Notes: a model not told the origin generated them from the sequence alone. A stretch of 64,000 nt of DNA from Phyllobacterium lublinensis (GCF_020164435.1 NZ_JAIUDQ010000002.1:124001-188000); one strand, 5' to 3'; shown: positions 26,140 to 34,809, numbered from the stretch's first letter. Numbers and translations: made by a program.

Positions 26140-27531
26140 ATGGCCAGCATTACAATTCGGAATCTTGATAGCGCCACCAAGGAGAGACTGCGCCTGCGTG
26201 CAGCGGCGAATGGCCGTTCCATGGAAGAAGAGGTCCGCCTTCTGCTTGCCGGGCTTGGGGATGGGATACCTTCGGATCCAAGGCTGGCGATTGCCGCGAA
26301 TGTTGGTGGTTCCGGCTCGCTTTCAGGGCAAAAAATTCTCCTCATAATCGGCGGTGGTATCGCCGCGTACAAATGCCTCGACCTCATCCGCCGCCTGCGC
26401 GAACGAGGTGCACTGGTCCGGCCCGTTCTGACCAAGGCCGCCGAGGAGTTTGTCACGGCGCTGGCTGTGGGCGCGATCGCCGGCGGGAAGGTCTTCACCG
26501 AGCTGTTTTCGCGTGAGGATGAGCATGATATCGGCCACATACGCCTTTCTCGCGAGGCGAACCTGATCGTCGTCGCCCCGGCAACAGCTGACCTCATGGC
26601 CAAGATGGCCGGTGGCCATGCCAATGATCTGGCATCCACTGTTTTGATGGCGACGGACAAGCGTGTCCTGATCGCACCGGCAATGAACCCAAGAATGTGG
26701 GACCACCCAGCGACCAGACGCAACCGCGCGATCTTGGAAAAGGATGGAATTGGTTTCGTTGGTCCGGGAAGAGGGGAAATGGCCGAAAGCGGTGAGAGCG
26801 GGTTAGGCCGCATGGCAGAACCAATTGAGATTGTCGCTGCTATCGAAAAGCTTCTCGACAGCCGCTCCAAACCACTCACCGGCAAGACGGTCGTCATGAC
26901 GTCGGGTCCCACCCACGAACCCATTGATCCGGTGCGATACATAGCCAATCGCTCGTCAGGGAAACAGGGGCATGCCATTGCCGCTGCCCTGGCGAGGCTT
27001 GGGGCTACAGTGCGGCTGGTCTCAGGCCCGGTCGCCATCCCCGATCCTGAAGGCGTCCACGTCGTCCATGTCGAATCGGCCCGAGAGATGCGCGATGCCG
27101 TCGAACAGTTCTTGCCGGCCGATGCCGCCGTCATGGTCGCAGCCGTTGCTGACTGGCGCACCGCAAACGAGTCTGGCGAAAAGATAAAGAAACAGCCGGG
27201 TGCCAAGGCCCCCACAATGCAGATGGTCGAAAATCCCGACATTCTTGCCGGTGTCGGGCATGGCAGCTTGCGTCCGCGGCTGGTGGTCGGCTTTGCCGCC
27301 GAAACGCAGGACCTGTTGGCCAATGCCCGCAAAAAGCTTGACAAGAAGGGCGCCGACTGGATCGTTGCCAACGATGTCAGCCATGTGACGGGCGTAATGG
27401 GCGGCGACCGCAACGCTGTTCGCATTGTCACTCGATCCGGTATCGAGGAATGGCCGGATATGAGTAAGGACGAAGTTGCCGAACGTCTGGCGGGAAAAAT
27501 TGCAGCAGCGTTGCAAGACGCCGGCGCATAG
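26140..27531 (+). CDS. coaBC: CoaBC with an N-terminal FitA-like ribbon-helix-helix domain
   Basis: 463 residues, about 60 longer than usual CoaBC. Residues 1-40 (start MASITIRNLD, then GRSMEEEVRLLL) match the ribbon-helix-helix domain of FitA/VapB-type antitoxins. CoaC then begins near residue 61 with LSGQKILLIIGGGIAAYK and carries the active His133 (IGHIRL) and APAMNPRMWDHPAT. The usual CoaC substrate-clamp motif (ACGD/E in E. coli) is replaced by MAESGES at 214-220. CoaB begins near 247 with TGKTVVMTSGPTHEPIDPVR, then NRSSGKQG and AAVADWR. Together they make 4'-phosphopantetheine for coenzyme A. One frame covers both parts, with AAGG before ATG 26140. It follows ubiB. Confidence 0.9.
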   Translation: MASITIRNLDSATKERLRLRAAANGRSMEEEVRLLLAGLGDGIPSDPRLAIAANVGGSGSLSGQKILLIIGGGIAAYKCLDLIRRLRERGALVRPVLTKAAEEFVTALAVGAIAGGKVFTELFSREDEHDIGHIRLSREANLIVVAPATADLMAKMAGGHANDLASTVLMATDKRVLIAPAMNPRMWDHPATRRNRAILEKDGIGFVGPGRGEMAESGESGLGRMAEPIEIVAAIEKLLDSRSKPLTGKTVVMTSGPTHEPIDPVRYIANRSSGKQGHAIAAALARLGATVRLVSGPVAIPDPEGVHVVHVESAREMRDAVEQFLPADAAVMVAAVADWRTANESGEKIKKQPGAKAPTMQMVENPDILAGVGHGSLRPRLVVGFAAETQDLLANARKKLDKKGADWIVANDVSHVTGVMGGDRNAVRIVTRSGIEEWPDMSKDEVAERLAGKIAAALQDAGA

Positions 27532-27557
27532 TGCCGAGCCCAACACGGAGTATCATC

Positions 27558-28085
27558 ATGGTCCCGATCCTTGAGACCGAACGTCTTGTCCTGCGCGCTC
27601 ACAGGCGCGGCGATTTTGAGGCAGTGCATGCCATGTGGCAGCGCCCTGAGATTTATATGCAGATCACGGGAAAGCCATCCACCCGCGAACAGTCATGGGC
27701 GCGTCTGTTGCGCTATGCAGGACTGTGGCCGCTCATCGGTTACGGCTTCTGGGCTGTGGAAGAAAAGGCAAGCGGGTGCTTTATTGGCGAACTCGGCTTC
27801 GCAAATTTTGAACGTCTGATCGAGCCTCCCTTCGGTGAAGCGCCGGAAATGGGCTGGGTTTTCGCCCCGGAAGTGCATGGCAAAGGCTTTGGGAGTGAAG
27901 CGCTGGCCAAAGCCGTGGCCTGGGGCGACAGCTTCTTCCGGCACGATCGGGCGCTCTGCATCATTTCGCCCGACAATACTGCCTCGCAGCGTGTAGCGGC
28001 GAAGAATGGTTTCCTGAAGATTGCCGAAACGACCTATACGGATGAACCGGTCTGGATGTTTGAAAGGCGATTTCGAAAGCAGTGA
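27558..28085 (+). CDS. GNAT (RimJ/RimL type) acetyltransferase
   Basis: 175 residues. LETERLVLRAHRRGDF is the typical RimJ/RimL-like opening; GFGSEALAKAVAWGD is the acetyl-CoA motif and NTASQRVAAKNGF the conserved end. The substrate is unknown. I chose ATG 27558 (CGGAG upstream) over 27531, which would overlap coaBC. It ends 51 bases from the convergent SRPBCC gene. Confidence 0.88.
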   Translation: MVPILETERLVLRAHRRGDFEAVHAMWQRPEIYMQITGKPSTREQSWARLLRYAGLWPLIGYGFWAVEEKASGCFIGELGFANFERLIEPPFGEAPEMGWVFAPEVHGKGFGSEALAKAVAWGDSFFRHDRALCIISPDNTASQRVAAKNGFLKIAETTYTDEPVWMFERRFRKQ

Positions 28086-28136
28086 GGGCCGGATCGACGG
28101 CCCGTCACGTTAATGTTAGCTAAAGCTTACGCAATG

Positions 28137-28682
28137 TCAGCCGGCGATGATCTGCTTGTATACCTTCTCCAGCTGCGTGAACTTGTCCCAGAACCCACGC
28201 GTCTGTTCGCCGCTGAGGTGATCGATAAGGACACCAAGATGGGTGTGCCAGCCGCTGGCGACGCTCACCATCGAGTCATGACCGGCAAGTCGTGTATGTG
28301 TGACCCGGAGCAATGTATCGGAACCGGTGGCGGTAAGTTCAAAAGTTACTTCCGATGGTTCGCCCGTGGATTCCGGCCAGGTGAAGCTCAATAGCGTCGG
28401 CGGTTCACAACGCGTGACTATGCCCTTGTTGGTGTGCCCCTCGTATTTTTGATAGTCCGCTGGCGTGGGGTCATCTGACAGCTGGGAGTGGCGGAAGGTC
28501 AGTTCGACATCGCCACCGACGAAATTTGCCATGGGTCCCTCGGCCAGCCATTTCTTTCGCTTGTCCGATTCAGTGAGGTAGGCCCAGACCCGTTCAACCG
28601 GACCGGGAAGGATACGTTCAATGCGGATCGTACGAGGCGCCGTCACAACCCCGAGACGATCATTTCCAACATGCTCGTTCAT
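28137..28682 (-). CDS. SRPBCC (AHSA1-like) domain protein
   Basis: 181 residues. IRIERILPGPVERVWAYLTES near the start, WPESTGEPSEVTFELTATG and the later SGWHTHLGVLIDHLSGE identify an Aha1-C/SRPBCC ligand-binding fold. Proteins of this kind are very often co-encoded with an ArsR-type repressor, as here, where the repressor gene overlaps this start by 4 bases. The ligand and cellular role of such pairs are unresolved. Confidence 0.87.
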   Translation of the reverse strand: MNEHVGNDRLGVVTAPRTIRIERILPGPVERVWAYLTESDKRKKWLAEGPMANFVGGDVELTFRHSQLSDDPTPADYQKYEGHTNKGIVTRCEPPTLLSFTWPESTGEPSEVTFELTATGSDTLLRVTHTRLAGHDSMVSVASGWHTHLGVLIDHLSGEQTRGFWDKFTQLEKVYKQIIAG

Positions 28683-29092
28683 TTTGTGCTCCTTGACTTC
28701 TTTGCAGACTGACCGGGTGGCAATTGTTCGCTTGCCCGAGCCGACGCGCGATCTTCCTCGCGCAGGATTTCCTCGAGATCGTCGAGACGCGTCGTCCAGA
28801 ACCGCTCATAGGTACGAAGCCATTGCTGCGCCTCGGCAAGGCGTGCCGCCTCGAGCTGGCAAAAATGCGTCCGGCCCTGGACATGGCGACGCACCAATCC
28901 GGCCCCTTCCAGCACCTTGATATGTTTCGATGCACCTGCCAGCGACATGTTGAACGGAGTCGCGAGCTCGCTGATGGTATGCTCGCCCTCCGACAGCCGA
29001 TGCAGGATGGCTCTACGCGTCGGGTCCGAAAGAGCATGGAATACGGCATCAAGATGGGGTGTCTGAAATTCAACCATATGGTTTAATATCAT
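28679..29092 (-). CDS. ArsR-family transcriptional repressor
   Basis: About 137 residues. FHALSDPTRRAILHRLSEGEH and ISELATPFNMSLAGASKHIKVLE form the ArsR winged helix; there are no metal-binding Cys motifs, as usual for the SRPBCC-linked group. The C-terminal tail is charged and probably disordered (REEDRASARASEQLP). Start choice is open between ATG 29092 (weak GGA upstream) and ATG 29077, which lies inside an operator-like palindrome. It overlaps the SRPBCC gene by 4 bases, making a two-gene self-regulated operon likely. Confidence 0.88.
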   Translation of the reverse strand: MILNHMVEFQTPHLDAVFHALSDPTRRAILHRLSEGEHTISELATPFNMSLAGASKHIKVLEGAGLVRRHVQGRTHFCQLEAARLAEAQQWLRTYERFWTTRLDDLEEILREEDRASARASEQLPPGQSAKKSRSTK

Positions 29093-29127
29093 TGCAATCC
29101 ACAATAGTCAACCAGTTGGTTTAATAT
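29071..29127. promoter_or_regulatory. Twin operators of the ArsR-SRPBCC operon
   Basis: Two near-identical 19-base sites lie 38 bases apart: 29071-29089 and 29109-29127. Each reads caacca-NNN-ggtttaatat, with NNN tat in the first and gtt in the second. Each contains a palindrome: AACCATATGGTT (perfect) and AACCAGTTGGTT (10 of 12). The first covers an ATG of the repressor gene. Spacing and symmetry suit two ArsR dimers on one face of the DNA. Confidence 0.7.
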
Positions 29128-29169
29128 TTCAAAGCGCTGCTACCGAGTACTGCGCAACAACAGTTTCCC

Positions 29170-30171
29170 TTAGAGAACCAGGAAACCTTGGCCGAGAGGA
29201 TCGTCGTCCTCGACAATATACTCGGCCTTGCCGCTGTAGTAGGCATGCCCGGAAACACGTGCTGTAATTGCGTCAAAATCGCCGGTCCTGGTCCGGGTCG
29301 CAACAAAGCCGGCAAAGCGTGATCCAACGATACTTTCAAATATCCGGGCATTGCCTTCGCGGATCTGGCCCTTGGCATGCATGGCCGCGAGGCGGGCCGT
29401 CACACCTGAACCAGTCGGGGAGCGGTCCAGCTGCGCATCGGCAAATATGCAGACATTCTTCGTGGGGCCCTCGTTCCAGGCGTCAGCGCCATCGGTCAGG
29501 ATCGAGCCATAGAGGAAGGCCAGATCCTTGTGGTCGGGGTGGTCGAGTGGCACCGCGTCCTTGACGGCTTCGGTCAAAGTGGTTGCGGCTTCAATGAATT
29601 TCCGTGCGGGGTCGCGCCCGAACGCGAGGCCGAACTGGTGGCAATCCGCCAATGCATAGAAGGCGCCGCCATAGGCGACATCAAAGGTGACATCCCCGTA
29701 GGCGGGCAGGGTAATCGTCCGATCGCGCGCAAAAAGGAAAGCGGGTACGCTTTCAAACGAAACCCCTCCCGATTTGCCTTCTCGAACTTCGACCGATGCG
29801 ACAACCATGCCACACGGGCATTCGATGTGAACCGTCGTCACGGGCTCCTCTTTCGGCACGATTCCGGTATCGACCGCATAGCGGCTGAGCGCGATGATCG
29901 CGTGGCCGCACATGGTGGAATAGCCTTCATTGTGCATGAAAAGAACCGCCAGGTCGGCTCCTGGAAGATTCGGCTCCACCAGCAGCGCGCCATACATGTC
30001 GAAATGCCCACGCGGCTCGAACATCAGGATCTTGCGCAGATGATCAAATCTGTCGCGTACATGGGCACGCTTTTCCAGGATCGTACCCTTCGGCAATTGC
30101 GGGTAACCGCTGGTAATGATGCGCAATGGTTCGCCACCAGTGTGCATGTCGACGACCTTCAGTGGCTCCAT
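29170..30171 (-). CDS. Proline racemase-like trans-3-hydroxy-L-proline dehydratase
   Basis: 333 residues of the proline racemase fold. The first catalytic residue is Cys88 (STMCGHAIIAL); the second position is Thr253 (SPTGSG), not Cys. In this superfamily Cys/Cys marks racemases and 4-hydroxyproline epimerases, and Cys/Thr marks trans-3-hydroxy-L-proline dehydratases, which yield pyrroline-2-carboxylate. That family knowledge fixes the call. ATG 30171 (GGGGATAG upstream) overlaps the HAD gene stop as TGATG. It ends a three-gene operon with the HAD and lyase-family genes. Collagen or plant hydroxyproline breakdown is the probable role. Confidence 0.85.
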   Translation of the reverse strand: MEPLKVVDMHTGGEPLRIITSGYPQLPKGTILEKRAHVRDRFDHLRKILMFEPRGHFDMYGALLVEPNLPGADLAVLFMHNEGYSTMCGHAIIALSRYAVDTGIVPKEEPVTTVHIECPCGMVVASVEVREGKSGGVSFESVPAFLFARDRTITLPAYGDVTFDVAYGGAFYALADCHQFGLAFGRDPARKFIEAATTLTEAVKDAVPLDHPDHKDLAFLYGSILTDGADAWNEGPTKNVCIFADAQLDRSPTGSGVTARLAAMHAKGQIREGNARIFESIVGSRFAGFVATRTRTGDFDAITARVSGHAYYSGKAEYIVEDDDPLGQGFLVL

Positions 30172-30827
30172 CACGCTATCCCCAGCAATGCCGGCAGCTT
30201 GCGCATGTCGTCAAAAAGAATGCCGCCCGCTGCAGCCAGCCCCTCGCGATCCGCATGGTCGTCACCACAGTATGAAAAGACGCGCATCCCGGCGGCCGTG
30301 CCCGCCTTGGTTCCGGCGACGCTGTCTTCGATGACTACCGCCTGCGAGGGTTCAAACCCCATTTCCTTGGCGGCATGCAGGAAGAGGTCCGGAAACGGTT
30401 TTCCCCGTGCGACCATGGAAGCGCTGTAAAGCACATCCTGGAAATGGCCAATGAGACCCGTCTTGCCGAGCGTGATGTGCATTTTCTCAACATTGGCCGA
30501 CGAGGCGACACAATAGGGAAGTTCGGCCTTCTTCACCGCTAAAATGACATCCTCGACATAGGGGATGGCTTCGACGCCATTCTCAAAGATGATTGGGATC
30601 GCCTGGTACCAACGGTCGACAAAATCCTCTCCCAGATCATAGCCTTCTGCTTCGATCTTTTCTTTCACCGCCCGCATCGGCATGCCGCAAAGATTTCGGC
30701 GGGCTTCTTCGAAGGTAACGGGATAGCCGGATGCGGCAAGCATCTTGACCAGATGGTGGTTGGCCAGTGTCTCAGTATCGACCAGAACCCCGTCGCAGTC
30801 GAAGATCACCAGATCGGGGCGGCTCAT
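30171..30827 (-). CDS. HAD-superfamily hydrolase (beta-phosphoglucomutase-like)
   Basis: 218 residues. LVIFDCDGVLVDTE is HAD motif I, the conserved Ser lies in CVASSANVEK (motif II), Lys in RGKPFPDLFLHAAK (motif III) and VIEDSVAGTKAG is motif IV. The cap domain sits between motif I and II, as in the PGM-like/phosphatase group. The substrate is unknown. It begins 1 base after the lyase-like gene stop and overlaps the dehydratase start, so it is the middle gene of that operon. Confidence 0.88.
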   Translation of the reverse strand: MSRPDLVIFDCDGVLVDTETLANHHLVKMLAASGYPVTFEEARRNLCGMPMRAVKEKIEAEGYDLGEDFVDRWYQAIPIIFENGVEAIPYVEDVILAVKKAELPYCVASSANVEKMHITLGKTGLIGHFQDVLYSASMVARGKPFPDLFLHAAKEMGFEPSQAVVIEDSVAGTKAGTAAGMRVFSYCGDDHADREGLAAAGGILFDDMRKLPALLGIA

Positions 30828-30828
30828 G

Positions 30829-31647
30829 TCATCGGTCCTTTTCTGCGCCTTGCGAAAAGAGCTGTTGCAACTCACTGAATGTTACGCCTGCCGTGCTGAA
30901 CTCGAAGGTGCCCTTGTCGAGAACTTCCCGTGCTGCGTTGCGAATGGCGGTAAATGCAGCCGTGGTCAGGCGCGGCCCGAGCGAGATGCGCCTTACGCCT
31001 GCCGAGGCCAGCTCGCTGACCGAGAGCGATGCCGGGGCCAGCACGCTGACAGGTTTGGAAACCGAAGCACAAATCGTTTTGATACGCTCGAGATCGGAGA
31101 TGCCGGGAGCAAACAGTACATCGGCACCGGCCCTTTCAAAAGCCTGAAGTCGCCTGATCGTATCGTCAAAATCATCCCGGCCGTGAAGGAAGTTTTCGCA
31201 TCGGGCAGTAAACACGAAGTCTGTCTTGAGCGCTCGTGCAGCCTCGGCAGCGGCAGCAACACGTTCGACGGCGAGCGAAAAATCATAGATCGGGTTGTCG
31301 GGGTCGCCGGAAAAATCCTCGATCGAACAGCCGGCAAGACCGGCGGCTTCGGCCGCGAAGATGGTTTCCCCAGCGCTGTCGGCGCTGTCACCCTTGCCCT
31401 TTTCGAGATCTCCAGAAACGGGCAGGTCCGTCGCCGAAACCAGATCCCGGCAATGCTGCATCATGACATCGAAGGTTACGCCGCCATCGGGTAGTCCACG
31501 TGAAAACGCAAAGCCGGCGCTGCTGGTTGCCAGCGCCTTGAAACCCAGGGAGGTGAGAAATTTCGTCGTCCCGGGATCCCATGGATTGGGCATGAGAAAG
31601 ATTTCGGGCCGCTCATGCAACTGACGGAAAACCCTGCCCTTGTCCAT
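30829..31647 (-). CDS. Isocitrate lyase/PEP mutase superfamily protein
   Basis: 272 residues. LMPNPWDPGTTKFLTSLGFKA and SSAGFAFSRGLPDG are the family opening; the metal-binding region reads SGDLEKGKGD, then GCSIEDFSGD and FTARCENFL. These place it with the uncharacterised group near oxaloacetate decarboxylases and carboxy-PEP-type lyases. The acidic metal ligands are kept but the usual ENGYG-type loop is replaced by EKGKGD, so the precise reaction is open. It leads the operon with a HAD hydrolase and hydroxyproline dehydratase. Confidence 0.85.
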   Translation of the reverse strand: MDKGRVFRQLHERPEIFLMPNPWDPGTTKFLTSLGFKALATSSAGFAFSRGLPDGGVTFDVMMQHCRDLVSATDLPVSGDLEKGKGDSADSAGETIFAAEAAGLAGCSIEDFSGDPDNPIYDFSLAVERVAAAAEAARALKTDFVFTARCENFLHGRDDFDDTIRRLQAFERAGADVLFAPGISDLERIKTICASVSKPVSVLAPASLSVSELASAGVRRISLGPRLTTAAFTAIRNAAREVLDKGTFEFSTAGVTFSELQQLFSQGAEKDR

Positions 31648-31671
31648 GACGACCTCCCAGTCGGAAATTAA

Positions 31672-32157
31672 TCAAGCCGTTCCCGTCGATCCGAACCCTC
31701 CGGTGCCGCGGGCAGTGTCGCTGGCATGTTGCCGCTCTTCGATGGCGAGCTGCACAACGGGCGCCAGAACGACCTGCGCAATACGCATGCCGCGTGTTAC
31801 ATAGAAGTCATCGTCGCCGAGGTTGATCAGGATCACTTTTACCTCACCACGATAGTCGGAATCAATCGTCCCGGGTGTGTTGAGGCAGGTAATTCCGTTC
31901 TTGAGCGCGAGGCCCGAACGCGGGCGGATTTGCGCTTCGAAACCCTGTGGGATCTCGAAAATCAGCCCTGTCGGCGCCAATCCCCTGCGACCGGGCAGGA
32001 GCAGCAGCGGCCTGTCTTCGGGCACGGCGGCGCGCAGGTCCATGCCGGCGGAACCGGGGGTTTCGTAGGATGGCAATTCGAGACCCTCGCCATGCGGCAA
32101 GCGGACGATCCCGAGCGCGGGATTTTTTTGATAGGCGGAATCGTTTTCTTGAGACAT
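31672..32157 (-). CDS. dut: dUTP diphosphatase
   Basis: 161 residues with all five dUTPase motifs: [35 protein letters not shown] and [10 protein letters not shown]. It hydrolyses dUTP to dUMP, keeping uracil out of DNA and supplying dTMP synthesis. The short N-terminal extension ([12 protein letters not shown]) is not part of the fold. In many relatives dut follows coaBC; here about 4 kb of other genes lie between. It is divergent from the amidotransferase gene. Confidence 0.96.
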   Translation of the reverse strand: MSQENDSAYQKNPALGIVRLPHGEGLELPSYETPGSAGMDLRAAVPEDRPLLLLPGRRGLAPTGLIFEIPQGFEAQIRPRSGLALKNGITCLNTPGTIDSDYRGEVKVILINLGDDDFYVTRGMRIAQVVLAPVVQLAIEERQHASDTARGTGGFGSTGTA

Positions 32158-32321
32158 GAAAAGACCTTTTTCACCAGTCGGAACGACCCGTCAACTCACA
32201 AGATATGATGCGTCCATTGTTTGCACATAATCTCCTTCTAGCAGGCTTACCCCATCCGGGCGATTCCCAAGCGTGCATTTGCACTGTATCGTCTGTCATT
32301 ATGATCAGAACCGGGTGATTC

Positions 32322-33131
32322 ATGTGTCGTTGGGCAGCCTATCTTGGACCACAGCTCTACCTTGAAGATGTCATTGCCTCTCCCTGTCATTCCCTGATCG
32401 CCCAAAGCCATGATGCGCATGAGGCGAAGACCCGCACCAATGGCGATGGCTTTGGTGTTGCCTGGTACGGCGAGAGGGACGAGCCTGGACTTTACCGCGA
32501 CATACTGCCTGCGTGGTCTGACCAGAACCTGAAAAGCCTGTCGCGGCAGATCCGCTCCCATCTCTTCCTTGCCCACGTCCGCGCCTCGACGGGCGGTGCA
32601 ACCAGCCGGATGAACTGCCATCCCTTCGTCTCCGGCAAGTGGAGCTTCATGCACAATGGCCAGATCGGTCATTTTGACCGCTTGCGCCGTGGACTGGAGA
32701 TCCGGCTCGATGATGCGCTGTATGCACAGAAACTCGGCTCCACTGACTCTGAACTGATTTTCCTGCTGATGCTCCAGCATGGGCTTGACGATGACCCGGC
32801 CCAAGCTGTTGCTGAAACCGTTGCCGTCATTGTGGCCGAGGCTGAACGTGCCAATGTACCGGCGTTCATCCGGCTTACCGCCGCGTTCTCTGACGGCAGG
32901 CACCTCTATGCGATCCGCTATGCAACCGATCGTTTCGCCCCGTCACTGTACACCGCAACCCTTGCACCGAATGCCGGCCTCTGTGTGGTGTCGGAGCCTC
33001 TCGATGGCGAGGTCGGGAACTGGATGCCAGTACCGCCAAACAGCTTTGTGACGGTCAGGAGTGCCAAGCGCATCGCCATAGAGCCGTTTCTGGCGCAAGC
33101 GAATTCCGGGCAGGTCGCCGAATCCGTCTGA
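32322..33131 (+). CDS. Class II glutamine amidotransferase (YafJ-like)
   Basis: 269 residues. The catalytic Cys is residue 2 (MCRWAAYLG), exposed after Met removal; NGDGFGVAWY, AHVRASTGG and FMHNGQI complete the N-terminal nucleophile site. There is no synthase domain, so the acceptor substrate is unknown; YafJ- and EgtC-like proteins share this layout. No ergothioneine genes are nearby. It lies between dut (divergent) and prfC. Confidence 0.87.
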   Translation: MCRWAAYLGPQLYLEDVIASPCHSLIAQSHDAHEAKTRTNGDGFGVAWYGERDEPGLYRDILPAWSDQNLKSLSRQIRSHLFLAHVRASTGGATSRMNCHPFVSGKWSFMHNGQIGHFDRLRRGLEIRLDDALYAQKLGSTDSELIFLLMLQHGLDDDPAQAVAETVAVIVAEAERANVPAFIRLTAAFSDGRHLYAIRYATDRFAPSLYTATLAPNAGLCVVSEPLDGEVGNWMPVPPNSFVTVRSAKRIAIEPFLAQANSGQVAESV

Positions 33132-33219
33132 CCTGCCATTCAGAATTGACAGTCGACGGCAGGGGCTCCGACTGATAGAAGGCGCCAACCCTTTCCTTTA
33201 TCGAGTTTGAGCCCTCTCT

Positions 33220-34809
33220 ATGTCTTCTGCCGACCATCCTGTTTCCAAGCGTCGTACGTTTGCAATCATCGCGCATCCAGATGCGGGTAAAACCACGCTG
33301 ACCGAAAAGCTGCTGCTTTTTGGTGGAGCAATCCAGCTTGCCGGCGAGGTCAAGGCCAAGAAGGACCGTATCCAGACCCGATCTGATTGGATGAACATCG
33401 AGCGCGATCGCGGAATCTCGGTCGTGACATCGGTAATGACTTTCGAATACAAGGATTGCATCTTCAACCTGCTCGACACGCCAGGCCACGAGGACTTTGC
33501 TGACGATACGTATCGCACGCTGACCGCCGTCGACAGCGCGGTCATGGTCATCGACGCCGCCAAGGGTATCGAGGCGCGTACGCTCAAGCTTTTCGAAGTG
33601 TGTCGCATGCGCGATATACCGATCGTGACCTTCGTCAACAAAATGGACCGGGAAAGCCGCGATCCGTACGAGATACTCGACGAGATCGAGCAAAAGCTGG
33701 CGCTTGATACCGCCCCGATCACTTGGCCGATCGGACGCGGCAAGAGCTTTGCGGGCACCTATAATCTGCAAACGAATACCGTGCGCCGCCGCGATGAGGA
33801 AGAAGTGCCTACACCCGTCAATGGACCCGAGGCCGCCGGTGCCTCCGGGCTCTTGCCGGAGAACGAGCGCCAGGCCTGGATCGACGAGGTAACGCTGGCC
33901 CGCGATGCCTGCAATCCCTTCGATCTTCAGGCGTTCCGAGAAGGGCACCTTACACCGGTCTATTTCGGCTCGGCATTGCGCAATTACGGTGTGCGCGATC
34001 TGATCGAGGCGTTCTGCGACTATGGTCCCAGCCCGCGTGCCCAGGATGCCGACACGCGCAAGGTCGAGGCGACTGAAGACAAGATGACGGGTTTCGTCTT
34101 CAAGATCCAGGCCAACATGGATCCCAATCATCGCGACCGCATTGCGTTCCTCCGCGTCTGTTCCGGCAAGCTGTCGCGTGGAATGAAAGCCAAGCTGGTG
34201 CGGACTGGAAAGCCGATGGGCCTTTCTGCGCCACAGTTCTTCTTTGCCCGCAGCCGCCAGATCGCCGACGAAGCCTGGGCGGGAGATGTTGTCGGCATTC
34301 CCAACCACGGAACTCTTCGCATAGGCGATACCTTGACGGAGGGTGAAGATCTCCTCTTTCGCGGCGTCCCGAACTTCGCGCCCGAAATCCTGCGACGGGT
34401 GCGGCTCGACGATGCGATGAAGGCAAAGAAGCTGCGCGAAGCCCTCCAGCAAATGGCTGAGGAGGGCGTCGTCCAGCTCTTCCTGCCCGATGACGGTTCA
34501 CCTGCCATCGTCGGCGTGGTGGGCGCACTGCAGATCGATGTCCTCACGGAACGGTTGAAGGTTGAATACACGCTGCCGGTCGGTTTCGAACCGGCACGCT
34601 TCACTGTTGCCCGCTGGATTTCGGCCGACGATCCTGCCGAATTGCAGCGCTTCATCAATGCCCACCGCGCCGACATTGCCCACGATCTGGACAATGATCC
34701 GGTGTTCCTGGCGCAGAATTCCTTCTCGTTGTCCTACGAGGCAGAGCGTTGGAAGGCGATCCGTTTCGCGGCGATCAAGGATTACCAGGTTCGCGAAAAG
34801 GCCGCCTGA
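33220..34809 (+). CDS. prfC: Peptide chain release factor 3
   Basis: 529 residues, standard RF3 length. GTPase motifs are AHPDAGKTT (G1), DTPGHEDF (G3) and NKMDRE (G4); RGISVVTSVMTFEY and the C-terminal RF3 domain (LQIDVLTERLKVEY) follow. RF3 is a GTPase that recycles RF1/RF2 from ribosomes. The gene starts with ATG 33220 after a run of CCTCT and has no clear Shine-Dalgarno. Downstream is a fragment of an unrelated gene and a strong hairpin. Confidence 0.96.
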   Translation: MSSADHPVSKRRTFAIIAHPDAGKTTLTEKLLLFGGAIQLAGEVKAKKDRIQTRSDWMNIERDRGISVVTSVMTFEYKDCIFNLLDTPGHEDFADDTYRTLTAVDSAVMVIDAAKGIEARTLKLFEVCRMRDIPIVTFVNKMDRESRDPYEILDEIEQKLALDTAPITWPIGRGKSFAGTYNLQTNTVRRRDEEEVPTPVNGPEAAGASGLLPENERQAWIDEVTLARDACNPFDLQAFREGHLTPVYFGSALRNYGVRDLIEAFCDYGPSPRAQDADTRKVEATEDKMTGFVFKIQANMDPNHRDRIAFLRVCSGKLSRGMKAKLVRTGKPMGLSAPQFFFARSRQIADEAWAGDVVGIPNHGTLRIGDTLTEGEDLLFRGVPNFAPEILRRVRLDDAMKAKKLREALQQMAEEGVVQLFLPDDGSPAIVGVVGALQIDVLTERLKVEYTLPVGFEPARFTVARWISADDPAELQRFINAHRADIAHDLDNDPVFLAQNSFSLSYEAERWKAIRFAAIKDYQVREKAA

